A stretch of DNA of 64,000 bases from positions 124,001-188,000 of the forward strand of contig CAJXSZ010000002.1 in NCBI GenBank assembly GCA_913060815.1, read 5' to 3'. Within the stretch, counting starts at the first letter, position 1, and every line of letters starts with the position of its first letter. The notes under the pieces are model-generated. The model was not told where the DNA came from. It did no database searches and saw only the letters and a program-made list of their open reading frames with translations. The DNA is from an uncultured Sulfitobacter sp. GTDB taxonomy: Bacteria > Pseudomonadota > Alphaproteobacteria > Rhodobacterales > Rhodobacteraceae. Below, piece after piece: positions 25,192 to 34,164 of the stretch. A program made the translations under genes and the position numbers.

Positions 25192-27452
25192 AGTTATTAG
25201 CATTTTTCCTGCCACTAGCTCTTTTGGCGGCACCAGTCTCACATGCAGAGCCACTTATAATTAGATCAGGCGACCATGCTACATTTAGCCGAATAACTAT
25301 CCCTTTGCCGTCCACTCAGGACTGGGAAGCAACGCAAACAGAGAAGGGTGTGGAAATTTATCTCCCCGAATTTACTCAAGGCTTTGATACAAGAAGTGTA
25401 TTTATGCGGATGCGATCAGATCGAATTTCGGCAATAGGAAAAACAGAAAGTAGACTTCTATTTAGCGTAAATTGCGACTGCATTGCTTCAGCGTTTGTAA
25501 GTGGCCAGCTTCTCGTTCTCGATATCGGCGATAGAGGTTCCAAGCTTACTGGTCCATTGCTAGAAGGCCCTAAGAACCAAAGGCCTCGGGTCGAGGCCGG
25601 TACCGTTTTCGGTGTACAGCGAAGACCCACTATTCCATGGCTTGGAAGCCCCCCACCATCATATTACCCCCATGTTTCCGACCCCATAAACTCACCGGTA
25701 GTCGCAAGTAGTGAAAACAGCCAGGAAGAGAACGTTCTGCGGGAGGTTGAAAGAACGCTAGTAGCAGAAGTGGCAAACGCGGGATCTTCTGGACTACTTC
25801 AAGCCAGTCCTGGATCAAATCGATCGCAGACAGGATCAACGAGTCTTCGACAACAGCCACCGACCCTCAAAGCACAGGAATTGCCTGAGATACTACAATC
25901 CCCATCTCAGAATATTAGAGTGATCAAAGGCTTTGATCTTCCTAGCGATAATAAAGGTTTGCCTTCTGACGGCGCTTCTCCTGCATTCATCTGTCCTGAT
26001 GACGGCGCTTTTGCCATTGAGACTTGGGCCCAAGAGACTAGTTTCTCCGAACAAATTGGCTCGGCGCGAAAAAACATGATGAATGCGCGTGATAGTTTAG
26101 TCCATTCAGCGACTATTCAACTTGCTAAATCATATATATATCATGGTTTTGGAGCAGAAGCACTCGGCGCCCTCGATATGCTTGATCATCGAACATCTAG
26201 TGAGGCAGGCTTAGCCACTATAGCCCATATACTTGAGTACGGTTCTGCCCCTTCCAGCTCCTTGCGGCATCTCACAGAATGCAAAACAAATTCAGCGCTC
26301 TGGGCTATCATGGCGTATCGAGAACTTCCTTCTGATATCGCTGTAAATACCGCTGCCGCTATGCGCGCACTTAACCGTCTACCTCACAATTTGCGGACAA
26401 TTATTGCACCCGGGTTAAGCGATCGACTCCTGAAGTATGGCAATTCAAGTGCAGCAGCCGCCGCACTGCGGAGTATTCAAAGACACAGCGCGCCCCTCTC
26501 GCCAGATGCTGAGATGGCCCGAATATCGCTGCAACCTGTTGACAGCGACTCACTGCAAGCCTCACTGAGCGAAGTGGTGCTATCGAATGGAGCTCGTTCA
26601 CCAGAGGCTCTTGCGAAACTTGTGAAGTCTAAATTAACCAATAATGACGCGATCCACACAGATACATCATTGCTTCTAGATGCTTACAGCCAAGAATTTC
26701 GTGGAACAGAAATCGGAGATACGCTTCAGCAACTACGCATTCAGGCGCTTGCTCAAAACAAAAAATATGAAGAAGCTTTTGCAGCGCTTCGTAGCTTAGC
26801 CCCATCCCTATCACCAGATGTGGATGCTAGACTAAAAACCACCATTATGCAGAAGGTCACTCTCAACGGCGATGATTCAACGTTTATACAGCAGGTTTTT
26901 CGGCAGGGCATTCTCGATAGTGACACCCTGCCGGATACTGTTCGTATGGAGATCGCGGGTCGCCTGCTGGATTTAGGCTTCGCACTTGAAGCACAGAAAG
27001 TAATCAAGAAAAACTCAAGTCACTCAAGCACCAGACGCCAAAAAGTTCTGTCCGCCCGTGCCGCGCTCGCCTTGCGGCAGCCATTTCAAGCATTGGCCGA
27101 CATAATGGGAGTAGAAGGCCCAGAAGCAGCGCAAATAAGGGCCGAGGCCCTGCAAAGGACTGGCCAATACGTTCAGGCGTTCACGGCGTATTTGCAAAGC
27201 GGATCCAACACCGAAGCTATCGAAGCTGCCTGGCTAGCAGACGATTGGCAGGGTATCATTACACAAGACACACCAACATTCGGCGGAATAGCGATGCTAT
27301 TACAAGAAGACCAAAACCAGGGAGCTGAAGACGTTGGGCAGCTCGAAAGCGCCGCAATTGCGCTTAGTGAGAGTAGTACTGCGCGCGAAGTTCTTGAAAA
27401 CCTTCTCGCGGATGAGACGCTAGACCTGCAACCTGATTCTGGAAGCTTTTGA
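25188..27452 (+). CDS. Large periplasmic protein coupled to motA, function unknown
   Basis: A 754-residue protein with a clear signal peptide (cleavage near SHAEP, residue ~20). Residues ~25-125 are beta-rich (HATFSRITIPLPS; TRSVFMRMRSDRISA; LLFSVNCDCIASAF) and look AMIN-like. Residues ~130-270 are a Pro/Ser/Gln linker, and from ~290 to the end the protein is Ala/Leu-rich helices that resemble TPR-type repeats (e.g. AALRSIQRHSAPL, AFQALADIMGVEGPEAAQIR). It is overlapped by motA. The place is that of rhizobial motC, but size and layout differ. It may be a periplasmic factor for stator assembly or activation (inference). The base composition is AT-rich compared with the outer flanks. Confidence 0.75.
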   Translation: MKLLAFFLPLALLAAPVSHAEPLIIRSGDHATFSRITIPLPSTQDWEATQTEKGVEIYLPEFTQGFDTRSVFMRMRSDRISAIGKTESRLLFSVNCDCIASAFVSGQLLVLDIGDRGSKLTGPLLEGPKNQRPRVEAGTVFGVQRRPTIPWLGSPPPSYYPHVSDPINSPVVASSENSQEENVLREVERTLVAEVANAGSSGLLQASPGSNRSQTGSTSLRQQPPTLKAQELPEILQSPSQNIRVIKGFDLPSDNKGLPSDGASPAFICPDDGAFAIETWAQETSFSEQIGSARKNMMNARDSLVHSATIQLAKSYIYHGFGAEALGALDMLDHRTSSEAGLATIAHILEYGSAPSSSLRHLTECKTNSALWAIMAYRELPSDIAVNTAAAMRALNRLPHNLRTIIAPGLSDRLLKYGNSSAAAAALRSIQRHSAPLSPDAEMARISLQPVDSDSLQASLSEVVLSNGARSPEALAKLVKSKLTNNDAIHTDTSLLLDAYSQEFRGTEIGDTLQQLRIQALAQNKKYEEAFAALRSLAPSLSPDVDARLKTTIMQKVTLNGDDSTFIQQVFRQGILDSDTLPDTVRMEIAGRLLDLGFALEAQKVIKKNSSHSSTRRQKVLSARAALALRQPFQALADIMGVEGPEAAQIRAEALQRTGQYVQAFTAYLQSGSNTEAIEAAWLADDWQGIITQDTPTFGGIAMLLQEDQNQGAEDVGQLESAAIALSESSTAREVLENLLADETLDLQPDSGSF

Positions 27453-27584
27453 CCCACTAAGACCAGCTTAGCGGCCATTTGAAGAACTTTTCAATTGATT
27501 TTCTCATACTCAGACTTTCGCTGCTATCCATAACCAATTGTAAGTGATTGCCTACTATTTCATTAGATATAGAAGGAAAATTTC

Positions 27585-29666
27585 ATGAACCTTTCAATTG
27601 GTGCTCTTTTTCAGCCAACCGTTTTACTCACACTCGGTCTAATGGCGATCATCGTTATGATGATCTTGCCAATGCCACCTTGGGTACTGGACATTGGACT
27701 TGCTGCTTCCTTCGCGTTAGCGATATTAATATTTACAACTACTCTGTTCATTGAACGTCCGCTTGATTTTTCGGCATTTCCAACTGTGCTGCTTGCGTCC
27801 TTAATGCTCCGCCTATCTCTCAATATCTCCTCAACAAAGCTCATCATCGGTGAAGGTCACACAGGCACAGATGCCGCAGGAGACGTTATTGAAGGCTTCG
27901 CCCAGTTTGTCATGGGTGGCTCCATTTTTTTAGGTCTTGTTGTTTTTTGCGTCCTACTGATTGTCAATTTTATGGTTATCAACAAGGGCGCGACCCGCAT
28001 GGCGGAGGTTGGTGCGCGATTCGCACTCGATGGGATGCCAGGAAAACAGATGGCAATTGATGCGGATATGTCGGCAGGAGCCATTTCGCATCTCGAGGCA
28101 AAGGACCGTAGATCTCAAGAACAACAAGAAACAACTTTCTTTGGCTCACTGGATGGAGCCTCTAAGTTTGTTAAGGGTGACGCAATCGCAGGCCTCTTAA
28201 TCACCCTTCTGAATCTAGTCGCGGGCTTGATCATGGGCACTCTTGTCCATGGTATGCCAATTAGTGCAGCTTTCGAAACCTATGCAATCTTGACAGTAGG
28301 TGATGGGCTCGTTTCCCAGATCCCTGCTGTAATCATCTCGATCTCATCTGCACTATTGTTGGCAAGAGGTGGAGCAAAGGGGGCGACAGATCTCGCCATT
28401 TTTTCTCAGTTAGGCAAACATCCTGCCGCGCTTGCAACAGTCTCAGCACTCCTAGCACTCTTTGCATTGGTGCCCGGCATGCCCTTTCTACCATTCATCT
28501 CAGGAGCGATACTTCTGGGATTTCTATCTTACAGGGCGTTTCATCGACGTTCACGAGAGACAGAGGAGTCACTGGAAACTCCAAATGAAGAAGCACAGCC
28601 CAGTGAAAAACTGTTGGGTGACGTACTTGAACTGGACGATGTGCATGTCGAGTTCGCGCCTGATCTGATTGGTATTATTCTTGATCCTGGAACAGGTCTA
28701 GACGCGCGGATCGTTAATATGCGCACACATGTTGCGTCAGTTTTTGGCGTTATCCTTCCCGAAATACGGCTGACCGATAATCCCAATCTTCCGCAGGGGA
28801 CATACGTTCTGCGCATCCAAGGTGTCGAGCAAGCGCGTGCCGTGGTGAACCCCAACGAGATTTTGGCACTGGCACCGGAAGACCCTGATCAGTTACCAAG
28901 CGGTGTTGACACAGTTGAGCCAGTTTATGGGGCGCCCGCGCGATGGATTAATTCGAAGGGTGAGGAAGAGGCAGCCATGGCTGGCATTACTCTCGTAGCC
29001 CCCGTGGAAGTTCTAGCTACGCATCTTTTAGAGGTCATAAAGCGAAATTTCCCTCGCTTGTTGACGCTCAAGTCACTGCGGCGCCTTCTGGCAGAGATGG
29101 TGAATATTTCTTCTCCAACCCGCGCTGATGCAAATAGAAAGCTGCTAGACGAGCTCATACCAGACAAAGTACCAATTGATGTTCTGCACTCGGTATTGAG
29201 GCTCCTGTTGGCAGAGCAAGTATCAATCCGAAATCTCCCCCTGATCCTTGAAGCTACTGCAGAAGCACGCGGGCAAAATGCCAGACCGGAAGCAATATGC
29301 GAACTGGTCAGGCAACGGCTGGGATTTCAGTTGATCGCGGAAGTCAGGCGGGAAGACGGGACGTTGCCACTCATACAGCTTGCACCAGAATGGGAAGATA
29401 CGTTTTCCTCGTATCAAGTAGATGCGGAGAGGGGTCTCGATATCGCTCTCCCACCAGATCTATTCAATCAACTCGCAGACGGTATTTCAGAGAAGCTCAA
29501 TGAAGCAAATAAGCATGGAGTATTTCCGGCGGTCATCACAAATACTCGAAGACGGCGCTTCATACATACAGTCATGCGAACGAAAGGAGTGAACACGCCC
29601 ATCTTCTCATTCGAGGAAATTGGCGTGGATGCAAGGCCATCACTAGTAGGAGTGGTCCCTGCATGA
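27585..29666 (+). CDS. flhA: Flagellar export gate protein FlhA
   Basis: A 693-residue protein with about eight N-terminal membrane helices and a large cytoplasmic C-terminal domain that receives chaperone-substrate pairs. Hallmarks include FPTVLLASLMLRLSLNISST, the FHIPEP-type region GATRMAEVGARFALDGMPGK followed by QMAIDADMSAG, and IPAVIISISSALLLARGG. ATG at 27585 follows GAAGGAAA. It begins the flhA-fliR-flhB series, each overlapping by ATGA. Confidence 0.96.
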   Translation: MNLSIGALFQPTVLLTLGLMAIIVMMILPMPPWVLDIGLAASFALAILIFTTTLFIERPLDFSAFPTVLLASLMLRLSLNISSTKLIIGEGHTGTDAAGDVIEGFAQFVMGGSIFLGLVVFCVLLIVNFMVINKGATRMAEVGARFALDGMPGKQMAIDADMSAGAISHLEAKDRRSQEQQETTFFGSLDGASKFVKGDAIAGLLITLLNLVAGLIMGTLVHGMPISAAFETYAILTVGDGLVSQIPAVIISISSALLLARGGAKGATDLAIFSQLGKHPAALATVSALLALFALVPGMPFLPFISGAILLGFLSYRAFHRRSRETEESLETPNEEAQPSEKLLGDVLELDDVHVEFAPDLIGIILDPGTGLDARIVNMRTHVASVFGVILPEIRLTDNPNLPQGTYVLRIQGVEQARAVVNPNEILALAPEDPDQLPSGVDTVEPVYGAPARWINSKGEEEAAMAGITLVAPVEVLATHLLEVIKRNFPRLLTLKSLRRLLAEMVNISSPTRADANRKLLDELIPDKVPIDVLHSVLRLLLAEQVSIRNLPLILEATAEARGQNARPEAICELVRQRLGFQLIAEVRREDGTLPLIQLAPEWEDTFSSYQVDAERGLDIALPPDLFNQLADGISEKLNEANKHGVFPAVITNTRRRRFIHTVMRTKGVNTPIFSFEEIGVDARPSLVGVVPA

Positions 29667-30436
29667 TTGAAGCTATTGCTGAACTGTTTGAATTGACAGA
29701 GATTATTCTTTGGCAATGGTTCACTGTATTTCTTCGGGTAGGTGCGTTAGTGAGCCTCCTTCCAGCATTTGGTGAGCAGTCAGTTCCCGCTCGCGTAAAG
29801 CTCGGGATTGCACTGTCATTTACTATGATCACCGCACCTGCAGTCTCGGTTCCTACCCTGACAATGGACCTCGATATGATGGTATGGGTGTCAATTACCG
29901 AGACTCTCGCTGGTCTGTTATTGGGGATCAGCATTCGGCTATTTATCCTTGGATTACAAACGGCAGGTTCTATCGCTGCCCAATCAACATCGCTTGCACA
30001 AATTCTCGGCGGTGCTGTGGCAGAGCCTGTTCCTGCCATGGGTCACATACTCGTCCTTGGCGGTCTCGCCCTCGCTGTTATGATGGGACTGCATATCCGC
30101 GTGACTGAATTCGTCATCTTTTCATACGAAATTCTACCAGTTGGCCAACTTCCTTCTGGCGTCGATGTATCGGCATGGGGGCTGAGCCAGATTAGGCGAG
30201 TTTTTGCACTTGCATTCACACTTGCCGCTCCCTTTGTCATTTTATCGGTGCTCTACAACGTAGCGCTTGGCGTAATTAACAAGGCGATGCCTCAGCTCAT
30301 GGTCGCATTTGTCGGCGCACCAGTGATAACTGCGGGCGGCCTCGCGATACTCTGCCTGTGTGCACCTGTTCTCCTTACTACCTGGCTCGAGGCACTGAAT
30401 AGCTTTCTGGCCAACCCTTTGAGTTTGGCTCCATGA
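29663..30436 (+). CDS. fliR: Flagellar export gate protein FliR
   Basis: A 257-residue inner-membrane gate protein with about six hydrophobic helices. The characteristic FLRVGALVSLLPAFGEQSVP near the N-terminus is present, and the C-terminal half shows LYNVALGVINKAMPQLMVAF. It completes the FliPQR pore with FliP (19.3 kb) and FliQ (35.7 kb). Start and stop overlap flhA and flhB by four bases. Confidence 0.93.
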   Translation: MIEAIAELFELTEIILWQWFTVFLRVGALVSLLPAFGEQSVPARVKLGIALSFTMITAPAVSVPTLTMDLDMMVWVSITETLAGLLLGISIRLFILGLQTAGSIAAQSTSLAQILGGAVAEPVPAMGHILVLGGLALAVMMGLHIRVTEFVIFSYEILPVGQLPSGVDVSAWGLSQIRRVFALAFTLAAPFVILSVLYNVALGVINKAMPQLMVAFVGAPVITAGGLAILCLCAPVLLTTWLEALNSFLANPLSLAP

Positions 30437-31518
30437 GTACCGACCAAGATTCTAGTGACAAGAGCTTTGACCCGACTCCTCAAAAGCTACTCGAAGCAAG
30501 AAGGAAGGGGGACGTTGCAAAATCGAACGACCTGCTGACGGCTTGCGCATATTTGGGACTGTTGGTTGGACTCTTCGGTATAGGGACCGCGGGCCTACTA
30601 AAGACCGGCATGGCACTGAAGGTTCTAATTGACCGATCCTCCGAACTAGCCTTGCTATTCTCCAAGGGAAGCGCGACCACCCTTTCCGCAGGGCTTTTGC
30701 AGGACATATTTTGGGGCCTTGCACCAATTTTTGGCTTACCTGCTCTTGGGGTCATACTTGCACTATTCGCTCAAAATGCGTGGGTCATCGCACCAAGTAA
30801 GCTGGAACCAAAATTAAACCGGATCTCGCTTATCGCAAATGCCAGAAACAAATTTGGGCGTGACGGGATATTCGAGTTCCTGAAGAGTTTTACTAAGCTA
30901 GTAATTTATTCCTGCATGCTAGCACTGTTTATCTACGTTTGGTTGCCAGAGATGATTTCTGTGGTTCAGACAGACCCGAATACTGTTATCTCTTTATTGC
31001 TGAGGACATGCTTTGGCTTTCTAAGTGTGGTGGTTATTGTATCTGGCATTATTGGGGCCATCGATGCCCTGTGGCAGCATGCCTCGCATCTCCGCAAGAA
31101 CAGAATGTCTCGTAAAGACATTACTGACGAGGCGAAAGATAGCGAAGGGGACCCACATCAGAAACAAGAAAGGCGCCAAAGAGCGTTTACAGCATCACAA
31201 AACCAAATGATGCGAGATGTGCCAACAGCTGATGTAATTATTGTAAACCCAACACACTATGCCGTCGCACTGAAATGGAGTCGCCTACCTGGTCAGGCAC
31301 CCGTGTGTATTGCCAAAGGTATCGATGAGATCGCCTTCAATATCCGTCGGATCGCAGCTGAAAACGGCGTTCCAATTCACTCTGATCCACCCACGGCCCG
31401 AGCTCTATTTGCGGGCGTAGATATAGGCTCACAAATCCGCCAAGATGATTTCGCGCCTGTCGCCGCGGCAATACGATTTTCTGAAGCAATTCGGCGAAAG
31501 GCAAAAGGTGCTGTATGA
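30433..31518 (+). CDS. flhB: Flagellar export switch protein FlhB
   Basis: A 361-residue protein that switches export specificity from rod/hook to filament substrates. It has four membrane helices, an N-terminal cytoplasmic segment (FDPTPQKLLEARRKGDVAKS) and the self-cleavage motif in DVIIVNPTHYAVALKW (cut between Asn and Pro). After the domain the tail reads IRFSEAIRRKAKGAV. It works with FliK (41988-43589) in hook-length control. It overlaps the next small ORF by four bases. Confidence 0.95.
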   Translation: MSTDQDSSDKSFDPTPQKLLEARRKGDVAKSNDLLTACAYLGLLVGLFGIGTAGLLKTGMALKVLIDRSSELALLFSKGSATTLSAGLLQDIFWGLAPIFGLPALGVILALFAQNAWVIAPSKLEPKLNRISLIANARNKFGRDGIFEFLKSFTKLVIYSCMLALFIYVWLPEMISVVQTDPNTVISLLLRTCFGFLSVVVIVSGIIGAIDALWQHASHLRKNRMSRKDITDEAKDSEGDPHQKQERRQRAFTASQNQMMRDVPTADVIIVNPTHYAVALKWSRLPGQAPVCIAKGIDEIAFNIRRIAAENGVPIHSDPPTARALFAGVDIGSQIRQDDFAPVAAAIRFSEAIRRKAKGAV

Positions 31519-31943
31519 AGAAATTGCGGACTCTTAAGGATATGAACTTGCTCGTTGATATGAAGTATCGAAAGGATACAGAGGCCTTTAGCAAGCTACT
31601 TCAGCAAGAAGAAATGCTCCGCAACTCCCTTATCAAGCTTGATCAATATCGCGCTGAGGGGGGCCATGATCATAACTATCACCAAAGAGCAATTGGGGCC
31701 GACATCATGTGGCACGCTTGGGTTGGCAAGAAGAAGCAAGAGATCAACCAAAGACTTGCTCATGTACTAGCGAAAAAAGAGCTATGCCGCGAACAGGTCA
31801 AAGCTTCATACGGCAAGGTTCTGGTAACCAGAGAGCTTGCAACGGCACATAGCCTCCAGACCCAGAAGCGGAAAGCACAGATACAGCTGCTGAATGCAAT
31901 TGGGGCGCATGCGAACCCATTGCTTACGGACAAAGCTAACTAG
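31515..31943 (+). CDS. FliJ-like coiled-coil flagellar protein
   Basis: A 142-residue, highly helical and charged protein with heptad-like Leu/Lys/Glu patterns (KLLQQEEMLRNSLIKLDQYR; KKKQEINQRLAHVLAKKELC; RELATAHSLQTQKRKAQIQL). Size and composition fit FliJ, the stalk-like coiled coil of the export ATPase, and it overlaps flhB. Direct sequence similarity is too weak to name it firmly. No other fliJ candidate is present in the cluster. Confidence 0.6.
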   Translation: MKKLRTLKDMNLLVDMKYRKDTEAFSKLLQQEEMLRNSLIKLDQYRAEGGHDHNYHQRAIGADIMWHAWVGKKKQEINQRLAHVLAKKELCREQVKASYGKVLVTRELATAHSLQTQKRKAQIQLLNAIGAHANPLLTDKAN

Positions 31944-32470
31944 GAAAGCCCACTCCACTATATGTCTATTCTTTGACCTATATCCGCTGAGTAGGCACTT
32001 TAATCTTTTTGCGCCTACAAATACTCGAACATAGTTCACCCGCCTTATGACACGGCATAGACGGTTTCCATTATTTATGTCGGTCGAGGAAATTCGAACT
32101 ATTTTGGCTATAGCGTAGTGTTTATCGTAAGAATTGATAAAAGGCCCAGACGAATAGCGAAGCATAAATTGTTTTCAGGCGCCCCCCACTACGCCCTAAG
32201 GAAGGGGTTCCACAAGTGGTACATGCTTTCACCGGCGAAAGACTGATTACATGGAAGCCATATTTGATCGTTTTTAGTCACAACGGGCAATTAAGGGAAG
32301 ATTGCGTTCGTCAAGATTTCTACTATCGTATTGTCCTAGGCGCTATCCGTGTTATCAAACCAGATGTCGCATATCAGCGTCTAGTGAAACCAGAATGACC
32401 CGGATAAGTCTTACAGATCATTCGGATTGGGCCTCCGCAATGAGATCGATCGAAATATTTAGACTGGATG
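31944..32470. other. 527-bp gap between the FliJ-like gene and fliL2
   Basis: No intact gene is supported here. The stretch is AT-rich and holds a short frame (32168-32398) that reads as a fragment of a sigma54-dependent activator. A 119-codon minus-strand frame at 31806-32165 overlaps the upstream gene and has no recognisable features. No convincing terminator for the plus-strand operon was found. Confidence 0.6.
32168..32398 (+). pseudogene. Remnant of a sigma54-activator AAA+ domain (FlbD/NtrC-like)
   Basis: An in-frame stretch reads GERLITWKPYLIVFSHNGQL followed by REDCVRQDFYYRIVLGAIRV. This lines up with the NtrC-family block of the form GxRxIKVxVRxIxATxRxL...G-FRxDLYYRLNVxxI just after Walker B, with about three residues deleted. 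Nothing upstream or downstream restores the rest of the domain and a stop follows. In other alphaproteobacteria FlbD, a sigma54 activator, controls flagellar genes, so this may be the trace of a lost regulator. The similarity is by eye. Confidence 0.4.
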
Positions 32471-32989
32471 CTAATAGTCTTGCCTAGCGATTTCAACAAT
32501 GAGGACATCCTTCACCTTCTCTCCACTTATATCTCGTTGTGCAATTTCTTTAAGTGCTATTCTTAAAGGTTTGAGCGTTTCAGCGTCAGTAAAATTTCCT
32601 TCAAATCCACCAATGTTCGCGTGATCAAACAACACCTGCAGGAAACTATCTCTTAGTTTCGGTTCACGAAGAAGTACCTCTTCACTGGCACCAGCAGAGA
32701 GCTCTAAACTCAGGGCCATCACCACAAGCGAGGCTATCTTGTCCTCTTTGATAATTGGCACGACAAACTGATTGCTGAGTTGAAGGAACTCATTCGGTTC
32801 TTTCTCTTCATCGCTCTCGACAGCATCATCTTTGCTTTCGACATCTGCTTTTTCTTTTTCTCCGGCAGGACCTTCAGGGAGTTCCAAGCCAGCGTCGATT
32901 GTGGATGCTTCCGGCCGCAAGAATATTCCTGCACCAACACCAGCGCCAATTCCAACAAGCAGTAGAACGAGAGGAATAATTTTTTTCAC
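32471..32989 (-). CDS. Second FliL-like basal body protein
   Basis: A 172-residue single-pass protein: N-terminal membrane helix (KKIIPLVLLLVGIGAGVGAG), an acidic linker (KADVESKDDAVESDEEKEPN) and a periplasmic domain (FLQLSNQFVVPIIKEDKIAS ... LREPKLRDSFLQVLFDHANI ... VKDVLIVEIARQDY). The organisation and C-terminus are those of the FliL family, with a longer acidic linker than the first copy. It ends the flgB-to-fliL2 operon, 15 bp after flgH. A division of labour between the two copies is plausible but not shown. Confidence 0.75.
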   Translation of the reverse strand: MKKIIPLVLLLVGIGAGVGAGIFLRPEASTIDAGLELPEGPAGEKEKADVESKDDAVESDEEKEPNEFLQLSNQFVVPIIKEDKIASLVVMALSLELSAGASEEVLLREPKLRDSFLQVLFDHANIGGFEGNFTDAETLKPLRIALKEIAQRDISGEKVKDVLIVEIARQDY

Positions 32990-33004
32990 AGTTAAACGCT
33001 CCTT

Positions 33005-33742
33005 TTAGAATGGCAAAACTGCGTCTAGGACTTGTTGGCCGATACGAGGCTGCTGCATGTCGCTGATCTGACCACGCCCTCCGTAGGAAACCCGCGCAGA
33101 GGCAATTTTGTCATAGGTTATTTCATTTTGTCGCGAGATGTCTTCAGGTCTAACAAAACCGGTAACCATCAACTCTCTTAGCTCGAAATTTACGCGCAGT
33201 TCCTGACTGCCAGATATGGACAGCACACCGTTTTGCAATACGTCGACGACAGTCGCTGCTATCCGCAACTCTAGCTTTTCATTGCGGCTCACCGAGCCAT
33301 CTCCTGAAGAGTTGCTTTGCGAGCTTAACCCAACCAGTTCATTTGACGTTGCACCTTCAGGGAGCGCTTCATCGAGGCGCTGCGGAATGCCGATCAAGCC
33401 AGGAATACTAAGATTCTCTGAACCAGAACGGCTACGATCGGACGAGTTGGAGATCTCTGCACTGTCGTCAATTTCAATCACAACAGTAAGAATGTCGCCA
33501 CGTACTACCGCACGGCGATCACCGAGCAAGGATGCACGGGACGGCGACCACAAAGAGGCAGCATCGACGGGCCTTTGGTCAAGAACCACAGCAGGAAGGC
33601 CTGGATCAACCATCGCGCGTACTTCTGGAGCATCCATCGGAGGAGTAAAACTGGGTGCTTTGCCAATATGGTCCGAACGACCATTGCATCCCACGGTTAA
33701 CCCCAAAACGGCAATACCCCCCCATTTCACAAGCATATTCAT
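33005..33742 (-). CDS. flgH: Flagellar L-ring lipoprotein FlgH
   Basis: A 245-residue outer-membrane lipoprotein: signal peptide with lipobox LTVGC (Cys19). The conserved core follows: SLWSPSRASLLGDRRAVVRG, DILTVVIEIDDSAEISN, and near the end SISGSQELRVNFELRELMVT then GFVRPEDIS. The last residues (ARVSYGGRGQISDMQQPRIG) are the family C-terminus. It forms the L-ring bushing above the P-ring FlgI. The gene is two bases after flgA. Confidence 0.95.
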   Translation of the reverse strand: MNMLVKWGGIAVLGLTVGCNGRSDHIGKAPSFTPPMDAPEVRAMVDPGLPAVVLDQRPVDAASLWSPSRASLLGDRRAVVRGDILTVVIEIDDSAEISNSSDRSRSGSENLSIPGLIGIPQRLDEALPEGATSNELVGLSSQSNSSGDGSVSRNEKLELRIAATVVDVLQNGVLSISGSQELRVNFELRELMVTGFVRPEDISRQNEITYDKIASARVSYGGRGQISDMQQPRIGQQVLDAVLPF

Positions 33743-33744
33743 TT

Positions 33745-34164
33745 TTAGTTCCTTACTTCGATCATGCCGTTAGCCATGATTTGACCAGAAATTGTTGCTC
33801 TTGAGCCGAGATTCATAACCCGAATCCGGTCACCGATGGCCCCGCGCTCTAATGCGCGACCTTCTGTATTTATGCTGATGCCATTGGAGCGGAAGCGTAG
33901 CTCAACAATCTGATTTCGCGTGATGATTGCTGGGGGACCAATCTCCCCTAGAAGGATCGGCCGCCCTGCGTAAAGCGCCACACGTGCTTCTTGGCCGACG
34001 ACATCCGAGACGCGCGAAAACCCTGTCGCCAGATCGCCTTTTGCAACTGTTACATCTGTTTCGGTTATGATTGAATTCGGCCTGATCGTGCGCGAAGAGA
34101 TCACCGTATCTGCAAAGACAGGGAACGCAAAGACAGCCGCGGATGCAATAGACAACCCCCTCAT
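33745..34164 (-). CDS. flgA: Flagellar P-ring assembly protein FlgA (short form)
   Basis: A 139-residue periplasmic protein with a signal peptide (cleavage near FADTV) and a SAF-type fold: RTIRPNSIITETDVTVAKGD, then YAGRPILLGEIGPPAIITRN, then GAIGDRIRVMNLGSRATISG. It is shorter than enterobacterial FlgA (~220) because it lacks the extra N-terminal domain, as usual in alphaproteobacteria. It assists FlgI polymerisation. It overlaps flgG by one base. Confidence 0.9.
   Translation of the reverse strand: MRGLSIASAAVFAFPVFADTVISSRTIRPNSIITETDVTVAKGDLATGFSRVSDVVGQEARVALYAGRPILLGEIGPPAIITRNQIVELRFRSNGISINTEGRALERGAIGDRIRVMNLGSRATISGQIMANGMIEVRN

Noticed and set aside
31806-32165. 119-codon minus-strand frame before fliL2
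   Set aside because: It overlaps the FliJ-like gene, has a poor start and no recognisable domain. Only the 31944-32165 part is free, and it does not read like a gene.
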